From Bacteroidales bacterium (lineage in GTDB: Bacteria > Bacteroidota > Bacteroidia > Bacteroidales > JAADJA01), in assembly GCA_021740645.1 (NCBI GenBank), contig JAIOZL010000037.1:1-52182 (forward strand): a stretch of DNA of 52,182 nt. Reading direction: 5' to 3'. Positions 15,646 to 23,476 of the stretch are shown here, one piece after another (the stretch's first letter is position 1; each line of letters opens with the position of its first letter). The translations under genes and the position numbers were made by a program. The notes below the pieces were generated by a model, which was given only the letters and a program-made list of their open reading frames with translations, searched no databases and was not told the DNA's origin.

Positions 15646-18147
15646 GTGGAAAACGTCCAGAATATACCCCAACAAGTTCAGCAACAGGAAGAATCCTTTG
15701 ATTATAAAGCCTTGTTTTTTAAGCTTTATCGCTATTGGTACTTTTTTGTGCTAACTATATTTATTGCTTTATTAATTGCATTTTTGTTTAATAAATACAC
15801 CAAGCCCGTTTTTGAAGTTAATACTACTGTGTTGATCAAAGATGATCGCTCATCACCTGATGCACAATCATTGATAGGATTCGGCTTCTCCAATAATATG
15901 CAGAATGTAGAGAACGAAATTGGGAAATTACAATCCTACTCCCTTATAAATTCTGCCGTTCGTGAACTTAATTTGGGTATTTCATATTTCCAGGAAGATA
16001 ACTTTATTACTACGGAATTATATAAAGATTCCCCTTTTGAAGTAGTATTTGATTCTGCTTATCCTCAGCCCTTAACCGTTAAGTTTAAGATGGACATCGT
16101 CTCTGATAAAAATTATAACCTTAAAGCTGATGGTACAGGTGTTTCATTATATGACTTTCAAAACTTTGAAATCCTGGAGGATGAAAAAGTCGATTTTTTA
16201 ATTGACAGTACTTTCCGGTTCGGGCAGTTTATCTATGGCAATGGCTTCCGTTTTAAGCTGGTATTAAATGATAAATATAAACCCGATGAACATAACAACA
16301 AAAGTTTCTTCTTTATATTTAATGATATTGATAAACTTACCGGAGCCTTTAAAGCGATAGAGATTGAGCCGATCAAAGAGGAATCATCCATTTTAAAAAT
16401 CTCTATTAAGGGAAACAATAATACTAAATCAGTAGATTTTCTGAATAAATTAACCGAAGTTTACCTTCGAAGAAACCTGGAACAAAAAAACAGGGCCGCC
16501 GAAAATACAGTCCAGTTTATTGATATACAGTTATCCCAAATATCAGATTCTTTGAATATAGCGGAACAATCCTTGCAGGACTTCCGGACAACACGCCAGG
16601 TGATGGACTTCGATTTTCAGGCTGCCCAAATATTCGAACAGCTCAAAGAACTTGAAAATGAAAAAGCACAGTTAGGACTAAAAGCGAAATATTACAATAC
16701 GCTAAAAGAATATATCCGGCAAAATAAAGACCTGGAAGATGTATTGATCATTCCTACAACGATGGGAATTGATGACCCTCTAATCAGTACCCTTACCGCG
16801 GAACTTTCTACATTATACATGGAAAAAGGAGAAAAGCTTCTTTATTCAAAACCATCAAACCCAGCTATTCTTGGGATTGATCAAAAAATTAGAACTACAG
16901 AAAATACGCTCCTTGAAAGTGTTACAAATATTATCAATAATTCTAACATTGCAGTAAACGATATTAACAGAAGAATAGACCTGCTTGAGGTTCGTATCAA
17001 TCAGCTGCCCGCTAATCAAAGGGAATTACTGGGCATTGAAAGGAAATTTAAGTTGAGTGATGCCATGTACAATTACTTGCAGGAAAGAAGATCTGAAGCG
17101 TTGATTACCAAAGCTTCCAATGAACCCGATAATGAAGTGATTGATATCGCCAGAGATACTGGAGGCTCACCTGTTTTCCCTAAAAAGAGTCTGAACTATA
17201 TGATCGCTATTATTCTAGGCATTGTTCTTCCCGTAATTTATTTTCTTGGGAAGGATTATTTTAATGATAAAATCATTGAGCGTAAGGATGTTGAAAGCAT
17301 TACCAAATATCCGATCATTGGACACATAATACACAGTAATAAAGATACACAGGCTGTAGTGGCTGAATCACCCAAATCTTCGATTGCTGAGTCTTTCCGG
17401 TCCATCAGGACAAACCTTCAGTTTTTTGCAAAAGGATCAGACAAACAAACCATATTGATCACATCAGATATGGTAAGTGCGGGTAAAACTTTCTGTGCCA
17501 TTAACCTGGCTTCTATTTTTGCACTTTATGGCAAAAAAACCTTATTAATGGGTTTCGATTTACGTAAACCTAAAATTTATAAAGACTTTGGTCTTACTAA
17601 TACGGAAGGGATCAGTTCTTATCTGATCAATAAAAGTAGTTTGGAAGACATTATCCAGGTTTCCCCAATTGACAATTTGGATATTGTGATGGCAGGTCCG
17701 GTTCCTCCCAATCCCTCTGAGTTGATTGCTTCAGATAAAACAAAAGTACTTTTTGAGGAACTGAAGAAGATCTATGATTTCATCATTATTGATACACCTC
17801 CTGTTGGACTGGTAACGGATGCATTCCTTTTAATGTCATATTCCGATGCCAACCTTTTTATTGTTCGTCAGAATTATACTCATAAAAAAGTTTTTGGATC
17901 CATCATGCAGGACATCCAGAACCGAAACCTTCCCAATGTGAGCATCCTGATTAATGATGTAAAACTTTCCAGAAACTCTTATGGCTATGGTTATGGCTAC
18001 GGTTACGGTTATGGTTATGGATACGGTTACGGTTACGGCTACGGTTATGGTTATGGTTATGGCTACGGTTATGGCTATGGCTATTATTCCGACGATAAAA
18101 AGAAAGAAAAAGAATCTTCTGTGAAAAGGATCTTTAAAAATTCTTAA
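15646..18147 (+). CDS. wzc: Wzc-type polysaccharide co-polymerase with BY-kinase domain
   Basis: This is an inner-membrane tyrosine autokinase that controls polysaccharide chain length and export with Wza, 833 residues from a GTG start. A Wzz domain with a first membrane helix lies near residues 35-48. A long periplasmic coiled-coil region (about 270-500) precedes a second helix near 522-540. In the cytoplasmic kinase, Walker A is SDMVSAGKTF (about 606-615), lacking the GxSP lead of E. coli Wzc. Walker A' is GFDLRKP (about 634-640) and Walker B is FIIIDTPPVG (about 711-720). The C-terminal tyrosine cluster is extreme: 17 Tyr-Gly units plus YY at residues 779-814. A short Lys/Glu-rich tail follows. 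Confidence 0.93.
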   Translation: MENVQNIPQQVQQQEESFDYKALFFKLYRYWYFFVLTIFIALLIAFLFNKYTKPVFEVNTTVLIKDDRSSPDAQSLIGFGFSNNMQNVENEIGKLQSYSLINSAVRELNLGISYFQEDNFITTELYKDSPFEVVFDSAYPQPLTVKFKMDIVSDKNYNLKADGTGVSLYDFQNFEILEDEKVDFLIDSTFRFGQFIYGNGFRFKLVLNDKYKPDEHNNKSFFFIFNDIDKLTGAFKAIEIEPIKEESSILKISIKGNNNTKSVDFLNKLTEVYLRRNLEQKNRAAENTVQFIDIQLSQISDSLNIAEQSLQDFRTTRQVMDFDFQAAQIFEQLKELENEKAQLGLKAKYYNTLKEYIRQNKDLEDVLIIPTTMGIDDPLISTLTAELSTLYMEKGEKLLYSKPSNPAILGIDQKIRTTENTLLESVTNIINNSNIAVNDINRRIDLLEVRINQLPANQRELLGIERKFKLSDAMYNYLQERRSEALITKASNEPDNEVIDIARDTGGSPVFPKKSLNYMIAIILGIVLPVIYFLGKDYFNDKIIERKDVESITKYPIIGHIIHSNKDTQAVVAESPKSSIAESFRSIRTNLQFFAKGSDKQTILITSDMVSAGKTFCAINLASIFALYGKKTLLMGFDLRKPKIYKDFGLTNTEGISSYLINKSSLEDIIQVSPIDNLDIVMAGPVPPNPSELIASDKTKVLFEELKKIYDFIIIDTPPVGLVTDAFLLMSYSDANLFIVRQNYTHKKVFGSIMQDIQNRNLPNVSILINDVKLSRNSYGYGYGYGYGYGYGYGYGYGYGYGYGYGYGYGYGYYSDDKKKEKESSVKRIFKNS
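17980..18087 (+). repeat. In-frame TAYGGN hexamer array encoding (Tyr-Gly)17-Tyr-Tyr
   Basis: 108 bases encode 19 tyrosines and 17 glycines. Third positions vary: TAT and TAC are mixed, and Gly is GGT, GGC and once GGA. The peptide is therefore perfectly periodic while the DNA is not. Any gain or loss of a 6-bp unit keeps the frame. Confidence 0.95.
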
Positions 18148-18201
18148 TTAAAGAAATGCTTATTAACACTATAACCTGCTAGCAGAAGCTTTTCTATTTT
18201 C

Positions 18202-19032
18202 TTATCTTTTGGCTATAAACCATGGGTTTACCAGTGTTTCAGTATTATAGGTAAATTCCTTCCCCGTAGTATAATTAATTATTGAAGCCCCGGCAAACTT
18301 CGCAATGGCATGTCCGGCTGCAATATCCCATTCCATGGTAGGTGCAAACCGGGGATAAATATCAGCGGCACCTTCGGCAATCATACATATTTTTAAAGAA
18401 CTTCCCCGGGATAAAATTTCAGTTTTACCTTTTTTTACCCTGATTTCTTCGATATAATCTTTGGTTTCTGGTGTTAAATGTGATTTACTTCCCACGATAG
18501 TGTATGGTCTGTCGGGCAAATGAAGGGGAAGTTTATTGCCTGATGCTATTAATTGATGAATATCTAAATTTACATGATCATGGCAAATGTTATCGATCTT
18601 GATAGAACCACAATGTTTACATCCAAAATACAATGTTTTACTTACCGGGATATAAATAACACCCATGATTGGGAGATTATTGCTTATCATAGCAATATTC
18701 ACCGTAAACTCACCATTCCGTTTAATAAATTCTTTGGTTCCGTCAAGTGGGTCAACCATCCAAAATAGTTTCCATTTTTTACGTTCTTCAAAAGGAATAG
18801 ACTTCCCTTCTTCGCTTAAGATATGAATATTTGTGGGTATCAGGTATTGATTAATTATTTCGTTTGCGGCCGTATCTGCTGCGGTCAGGGGGGATTTATC
18901 TTCTTTATAGTCCACTGAAAAATCTCTGAAATATATCTCCATGATTTTTTGGCCAGCTTCTATAGAAGCTTGAATAGCAATGGGCAAATAGTGAAAGATT
19001 TTACTATCATTTAAAGAATTGGAATTTGACAT
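18202..19032 (-). CDS. cysQ: 3'(2'),5'-bisphosphate nucleotidase CysQ
   Basis: This Mg2+-dependent, Li+-sensitive phosphatase removes the 3'-phosphate of PAP, the by-product of sulfotransferases and PAPS reductase. It has 276 residues of the inositol monophosphatase superfamily. The metal-binding ILSEEG is at residues 71-76, DPLDGTKEFI at 94-103, and the C-terminal WDIAAGHAIAKFAGA motif is near 235-249. The WMVDPLDGTKEFIKRNGEFT run is typical of CysQ rather than of SuhB. It is divergent from cysC across 117 bp. In the context of the PAPS-forming genes it is the recycling arm of sulfate activation. Confidence 0.92.
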   Translation of the reverse strand: MSNSNSLNDSKIFHYLPIAIQASIEAGQKIMEIYFRDFSVDYKEDKSPLTAADTAANEIINQYLIPTNIHILSEEGKSIPFEERKKWKLFWMVDPLDGTKEFIKRNGEFTVNIAMISNNLPIMGVIYIPVSKTLYFGCKHCGSIKIDNICHDHVNLDIHQLIASGNKLPLHLPDRPYTIVGSKSHLTPETKDYIEEIRVKKGKTEILSRGSSLKICMIAEGAADIYPRFAPTMEWDIAAGHAIAKFAGASIINYTTGKEFTYNTETLVNPWFIAKR

Positions 19033-19105
19033 ATTTAAGCAATTTTGAACTTAAAGAATGAACGATTTAGATGTGCAAAACAAAAGATGCTAAAGAAAAT
19101 TTCCA

Positions 19106-19113
19106 TATTTTTG
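19106..19113 (+). promoter_or_regulatory. -7 box candidate for the cysC operon
   Basis: TATTTTTG matches TAnnTTTG, 37 bp before cysC, in the gap divergent from cysQ. No -33 match was found. Confidence 0.38.
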
Positions 19114-19149
19114 CGCCTCAAAATTAGTGAAATAGGTTAGAACATAGAG

Positions 19150-19755
19150 ATGAAAGACCAGGGAAAAAATATTTACCCCGTTTTTGATCAGATTCTTAAA
19201 CGATCGGATAAGGAGCAATTGCTTAAACAGCGTTCAAAAGTAGTTTGGATGACAGGTTTGTCGGGTGCCGGAAAAACAACCATTGCTAAATACCTGGATG
19301 AGGCCTTGTATAAAAAGGGATACCTGGCCCAGATTCTTGATGGAGATAATATTCGATCAGGGATAAATAGTAACCTTGCTTTTTCAGAAGACGACAGATA
19401 TGAAAATATTCGAAGGATTGCTGAAGTTTCTAAACTATTTATTAATTGTGGGATTATTATCATCAATAGTTTTATTAGCCCAACTGAGGAGATAAGGAAA
19501 ATGGCGCTGGAAATAATAGGCCAGGAAAATTTTATTGAAGTATTTATTGATGCACCCATAGAAGTTTGTGAGCAGAGAGACACCAAGGGCCTTTATGCCA
19601 GGGCCAGGAAGGGTGAGATTAAAAATTTTACGGGGATTAACTCACCTTTTGAATTTCCAAGTGGAGCAGATATTACAATTAATACTGACAAGCAAGGCAT
19701 AGAAGAGTCGGTGAATGAATTATTAGACTATATTTTGCCCAAGATTCAATTGTAA
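19150..19755 (+). CDS. cysC: Adenylylsulfate (APS) kinase
   Basis: This kinase phosphorylates APS at the 3'-OH to give PAPS. It has 201 residues. The P-loop GLSGAGKT is at residues 36-43. Next come the APS-binding DGDNIRSGINSNLAFSEDDR (about 65-84) and ENIRRIAEVSKLF. The lid region INSFISPTEEIR and the C-terminal YARARKGEIKNFTGI...PFEFP complete the family pattern. The length matches stand-alone CysC. cysD follows after a gap of 42 bp. No CysH (PAPS reductase) is in the window. Confidence 0.95.
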   Translation: MKDQGKNIYPVFDQILKRSDKEQLLKQRSKVVWMTGLSGAGKTTIAKYLDEALYKKGYLAQILDGDNIRSGINSNLAFSEDDRYENIRRIAEVSKLFINCGIIIINSFISPTEEIRKMALEIIGQENFIEVFIDAPIEVCEQRDTKGLYARARKGEIKNFTGINSPFEFPSGADITINTDKQGIEESVNELLDYILPKIQL

Positions 19756-19797
19756 AAGAACTGGCCTCGATTAAATTTATTTAGATATTTTGTGCAT

Positions 19798-20703
19798 ATG
19801 AAAAAATACAATATAAGCCATTTACGTGAACTGGAGTCTGAATCCATTTTTATCATGCGTGAAGTTGCTGCCCAGTTCGAAAACCCGGCCTTACTTTTTT
19901 CCGGAGGAAAAGATTCGATCGTGATGGTACACCTGGCAAAAAAGGCATTTTGGCCAGCGAAGATACCGTTCCCTCTTTTACACGTGGATACAGGCCATAA
20001 TTTTGAAGAAACCCTTGTTTTTCGCGATGAACTGGTGGAAGAACTTGGAGCCCGATTAATAGTTGGGTCAGTACAGGAATCTATTGACAAGGGCCGGGTT
20101 ACTGAAGAAAAAGGGTATAATGCAAGCCGGAACCTCTTGCAAACGGTTACCCTGCTTGATACCATAGAAGAGCATAAAATTGATGCCGCCCTTGGTGGAG
20201 GTAGAAGAGATGAAGAAAAAGCAAGGGCAAAAGAACGCTTCTTTTCTCACAGGGATGAATTTGGCCAATGGGATCCAAAAAATCAACGGCCTGAGTTATG
20301 GAATATTTTTAATGGCAGAAAACATTTGGGTGAACATTTCAGGGTATTCCCACTCAGTAACTGGACTGAAATGGATATCTGGCAATACATTTATCTTGAA
20401 AACATTAAAATCCCAAGCCTCTATTATACCCACGAAAGAAGGGTTTTTAACCGGGATGGCGTTTGGCTGGCCGAAGCTCCTTTCATGAAAACAAGGGATA
20501 CTGAAGAAATTGTGACAATGAAGGTAAGGTGCAGGACGATTGGTGATATATCTTGTACAGGTCTGACCCTGTCTTCTGCTGATAACCTTGAAGATATTAT
20601 TCAGGAAATAGCTGCAACACGTGTTACCGAAAGAGGAGGAAGAGCGGATGATAAACGAAGTGATTCAGCAATGGAGGATAGGAAAAAGGAAGGGTATTTT
20701 TAG
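19798..20703 (+). CDS. cysD: Sulfate adenylyltransferase subunit 2
   Basis: This is the catalytic ATP-pyrophosphatase subunit of ATP sulfurylase. With CysN it makes APS from ATP and sulfate. The PP-loop motif LLFSGGKDSIVMVHLA lies near residues 34-49, and GGGRRDEEKARAKER near 136-150 is diagnostic of CysD. A GTG at 19792 could also start the frame (two more residues). The ATG at 19798 gives 301 residues, next to 302 in E. coli. The distance to cysN is 245 bp, wide for an operon of this type. Confidence 0.95.
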   Translation: MKKYNISHLRELESESIFIMREVAAQFENPALLFSGGKDSIVMVHLAKKAFWPAKIPFPLLHVDTGHNFEETLVFRDELVEELGARLIVGSVQESIDKGRVTEEKGYNASRNLLQTVTLLDTIEEHKIDAALGGGRRDEEKARAKERFFSHRDEFGQWDPKNQRPELWNIFNGRKHLGEHFRVFPLSNWTEMDIWQYIYLENIKIPSLYYTHERRVFNRDGVWLAEAPFMKTRDTEEIVTMKVRCRTIGDISCTGLTLSSADNLEDIIQEIAATRVTERGGRADDKRSDSAMEDRKKEGYF

Positions 20704-20948
20704 CAGAGAATGAAAAATGAAGATTTGGGAAAATGCAGGATGAAAGTATAATTTGAGATGATTCTTTGAAACGTCAGGATATTTTTTCAATTAGTTAAAA
20801 TTTTAATACTACTTTGCCTTCTGTGTAAAATCTAATTTTTAGCAGAATAACAGATAAACGAAAAAAGAATAAAATTATTTACAATGATTAAGCTTTCAAT
20901 CCTTTTGCTCATCACATTGTAAAACAAACAACTGAAATATAAATCGGA
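20704..20948 (+). other. 245-bp gap between cysD and cysN
   Basis: This gap holds a 12-codon hydrophobic reading frame (20884-20922, MIKLSILLLITL) enclosed by ACAATG and CATTGT words. No recognised gene is present. TACTTTG near 20808 is one base short of a -7 box. Confidence 0.35.
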
Positions 20949-22232
20949 ATGGATACAGATAAAGATTTCTCAAGTAAAGCTTACCTTGATATGGAGTTAC
21001 TCCGCTTGTCGACAGCAGGAAGTGTTGATGATGGAAAAAGTACCTTAATCGGGAGGCTTTTATACGATAGCAAATCAATTTTTGAAGATCAATTAGAGGC
21101 GGTACAACGGGCAAGTATTAAAAAAGGAAGTGAGCATATCGACCTGGCCTGGCTTACAGATGGGCTACGTGCAGAACGTGAACAGGGAATCACCATTGAT
21201 GTTGCATACCGATATTTTGCAACCCCAAAACGTAAATTTATCATTGCAGATACTCCAGGACATGTGCAATACACCCGTAATATGGTTACCGGCGCATCTA
21301 CTGCCAATGCTGCAATAATTCTTATTGATGCCCGAAATGGAGTAACTGAGCAAACATACCGACACGCATATATCTCATCCCTTTTACAAATTCCGCATTT
21401 GATCGTTTGTATTAATAAAATGGATTTGGTGGAATATAAAGAGGAAGTATATGAAAGGATCAAAGAAGAGTTTAGTGCATTTGCTTCAAAGCTTGCTGTA
21501 AAAGATATTCGATTTGTGCCCATAAGCGCGCTGAAAGGTGACAATGTGGTGGAGCATTCTAAAAATATGATTTGGTACGAAGGGGGTACCTTAAGGTATA
21601 TCCTTGAAAATATTCATGTAGGAAGCGATTTAAATCATATTGACCCCAGGTTTCCGGTCCAATACGTGATACGCCCTCAAACTGATGAGTATCATGACTA
21701 CAGGGGTTATGCCGGACGAATTGCAGGGGGTGTGTTCAGGAAAGGGGATAAAGTAATGGTTCTACCTTCAGGTTTTGTTTCATCTATCGAATCCATTGAT
21801 TCATTTAACGAAGAATTAGATGAGGCTTATCCTCCAATGTCAGTTACAATAAGGCTATCCGATGATCTTGATATCAGCAGAGGAGATATGATCGTGAAGG
21901 AAAACAATGTTCCCCAGGTTAGCCAAGACATCGATGTAATGATGTGCTGGATGAATGAAAAACCCTTACAACCCCGAACAAAATACCATCTTAAACATAC
22001 CACCCATGATGTGAAATGTATGGTGAAAGAAATTAAATATAAAATTGATGTGAATACCCTTAACCGTATTGAAGATGGAAACGATTTAAAAATGAATGAG
22101 ATTGCCAGGGTTTCCATCCGGACTACCAAACCTTTGTTTTTTGATAGCTATCGTAAGAACAGACAAACCGGAAGTATTATCCTGATTGATGAAGGAACCA
22201 ATAATACAATGGGTGTAGGGATGATTGTTTAG
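20949..22232 (+). CDS. cysN: Sulfate adenylyltransferase subunit 1 (GTPase)
   Basis: This is the GTPase subunit of ATP sulfurylase, which couples GTP hydrolysis to APS formation. It has 427 residues, somewhat shorter than the 475 of E. coli. The EF-Tu-type motifs are G1 GSVDDGKST (about residues 21-29), REQGITIDVAYR, G3 DTPGHVQYTRNM and G4 NKMD. The beta-barrel domains that follow (YAGRIAGGVFRKGDKVMVLP; MCWMNEKPL) are standard for CysN. There is no fused CysC kinase domain, consistent with the separate cysC upstream. Confidence 0.95.
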   Translation: MDTDKDFSSKAYLDMELLRLSTAGSVDDGKSTLIGRLLYDSKSIFEDQLEAVQRASIKKGSEHIDLAWLTDGLRAEREQGITIDVAYRYFATPKRKFIIADTPGHVQYTRNMVTGASTANAAIILIDARNGVTEQTYRHAYISSLLQIPHLIVCINKMDLVEYKEEVYERIKEEFSAFASKLAVKDIRFVPISALKGDNVVEHSKNMIWYEGGTLRYILENIHVGSDLNHIDPRFPVQYVIRPQTDEYHDYRGYAGRIAGGVFRKGDKVMVLPSGFVSSIESIDSFNEELDEAYPPMSVTIRLSDDLDISRGDMIVKENNVPQVSQDIDVMMCWMNEKPLQPRTKYHLKHTTHDVKCMVKEIKYKIDVNTLNRIEDGNDLKMNEIARVSIRTTKPLFFDSYRKNRQTGSIILIDEGTNNTMGVGMIV

Positions 22233-22233
22233 G

Positions 22234-22446
22234 ATTGGCTACTGGTTACCTGTTTCTGGTGGCTGGTGTTGAAATTAATTAGAATTAAATCTGTTCACTA
22301 TTTAAATCTTTTTTTTTGCAAGCTTTAAAAAAACTCTCAAACAAATAGAGGTTATTTTAACTGTAAGATCAGACCTTAATATTACTATTATCAAGATCAA
22401 ATATAAACAATGACCAGCCAACAGCTATCAGAAACCAGTAACCAGA
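22234..22446. repeat. Imperfect inverted repeat flanking the upxY leader
   Basis: The reverse complement of about 22234-22268 reads CACCAGCC-ACCAGAAAC-AGGTAACCAG. The sequence at 22413-22446 reads ACCAGCC, then 7 extra bases, then ATCAGAAAC-CAGTAACCAG. The arms are about 145 bp apart and the right arm lies in the first codons of the UpxY-like gene. The words belong to a simple accag/aaccag type also seen near 400-445, so the match may be low complexity rather than a functional site. Confidence 0.35.
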
Positions 22447-22958
22447 GTCCGGTTCCCTGCCCTCAGAAATTCTGGTATGCCCTGTACACCCGCTCGCGAT
22501 TTGAAAAAAAAACCTGGAGGTATTTGCAGGAGGCTGGAATAGAAACCTACTTACCCCTGGTAAAAACGCTTAAACAGTGGAGCGACCGTAAAAAATGGGT
22601 AGAGGAGCCGTTGTTCAGATCCTATATTTTTGTTAGAATATCCAAAGCGGAATATTATGATGTATTAAATGTTACCGGGGTTGTTCGCTATATCACTTTT
22701 GAGGGGAAAGCGGTTAAAGTTCCTGAACCACAGATCCAGGCGATAAAACTTTTTATCAATGATGAGGAAGAACACAGTTTTTCTTATGAGAATTTAAAAG
22801 TTGGTGAAAAAGTTGAAATATTCAGGGGTAGCCTGAAAGGTATTTATGGCCGCCTGGTCGAAATTCGGGGAAAACAAAAAGTAAAAATTGAAATTGAAAG
22901 CGTAGGACAATCCATCGTATTAACCATTCCCGGATCCTATCTGAAGGTCATTCACTAA
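22410..22958 (+). CDS. upxY: UpxY-family NusG-like transcription antiterminator
   Basis: This is a NusG paralogue of 182 residues. A NusG N-terminal (NGN) domain runs from about residue 20 (FWYALYTRSRFEKKTWRYLQ) to 112. A KOW domain follows at about 128-175 (VGEKVEIFRGSLKGIYGRLVEI...KVKIEIE). The WYALYTRSRFEKK opening and RSYIFVRI are typical of the UpxY proteins that let RNA polymerase read through the leader of one capsule operon in Bacteroides. Here the next genes are not capsule genes. The targets may be the upstream EPS genes, a distant locus, or a lost one. The first 15 residues are poorly conserved and overlap an inverted-repeat arm. Confidence 0.82.
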   Translation: MTSQQLSETSNQSPVPCPQKFWYALYTRSRFEKKTWRYLQEAGIETYLPLVKTLKQWSDRKKWVEEPLFRSYIFVRISKAEYYDVLNVTGVVRYITFEGKAVKVPEPQIQAIKLFINDEEEHSFSYENLKVGEKVEIFRGSLKGIYGRLVEIRGKQKVKIEIESVGQSIVLTIPGSYLKVIH

Positions 22959-23416
22959 GTAAAATATTGAATAACCCGGATAAAACCGCTAAGTGCAAAG
23001 AAGGTATCACTACCCAAACTCATTCGTCGTTGCAAGTCAGGTGAAGGATTCAACGGAGGCACGAAACCTGCTTTACAGCAGGCAGGCATTTTTATTTTTA
23101 AACTCTCCAGATAAGGCACTATAAAGTTTTTCCAATCACCATTACCGAGTTTAACTTTGTATATCATTTTCTTTTTGTCCACATACGAACAAAATTGGTT
23201 TTCTACCGAACACACTTTTATTATTTCCTGTAACAATTTTTATATTAAAGCGCCTATCTTCCAAAGGCTTATCATTTTTGGCATACATGTAGCAGAATGC
23301 TAAGTAACAATGACAATTTAAACCATGAAAATGAGTTTTTTTTAAACAACCTGAAATCTTTCCTTTCCTATCCTCTTCTGAATAGGTTTATGTTGGATTT
23401 GACAACGTGCTTCAAG
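22959..23416. other. Gene-poor stretch between upxY and a terminator
   Basis: 458 bp with no gene I can support. A 93-codon minus-strand frame (22955-23236) covers part of it. That frame runs through a small hairpin (CCTGCT at 23068-23073 against AGCAGG at 23078-23083, followed by another CAGGC) and reads MPACCKAGFVPPLNPSPDLQ, which looks like translation of a dispersed palindromic repeat. It is left uncalled. Confidence 0.4.
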
Positions 23417-23445
23417 GTCCCGTTTAACGAGCGGGACTTTTTTTT
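23417..23445 (+). terminator. Intrinsic terminator upstream of the UmuD-like gene
   Basis: GTCCCG (23417-23422) pairs with CGGGAC (23432-23437), followed by eight T residues (23438-23445). It lies 459 bp after upxY and just before a promoter-like box, so it would insulate the UmuD-like gene or act as an attenuator on the long upxY 3' leader. Confidence 0.7.
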
Positions 23446-23452
23446 ATTTATG

Positions 23453-23460
23453 TAGTTTTG
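23453..23460 (+). promoter_or_regulatory. -7 box candidate for the UmuD-like gene
   Basis: TAGTTTTG matches TAnnTTTG, 16 bp before the ATG and 7 bp after the terminator T-run. No -33 is visible because the terminator occupies that position. Confidence 0.4.
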
Positions 23461-23476
23461 TCATAAATATGATTTA

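Noticed and set aside
18148..18201. CTGCTAGCAG palindrome between wzc and cysQ as a terminator
   Set aside because: A 10-base palindrome without a loop or an adjacent T-run on either strand is not a convincing terminator.
20884..20922. 12-codon hydrophobic leader-like frame before cysN
   Set aside because: Too short to support, with no attenuator structure or regulatory codon run.
22955..23236. 93-codon minus-strand frame after upxY
   Set aside because: Part of it looks like translated palindromic repeat; no recognisable domain. Kept as a finding, not called as a gene.
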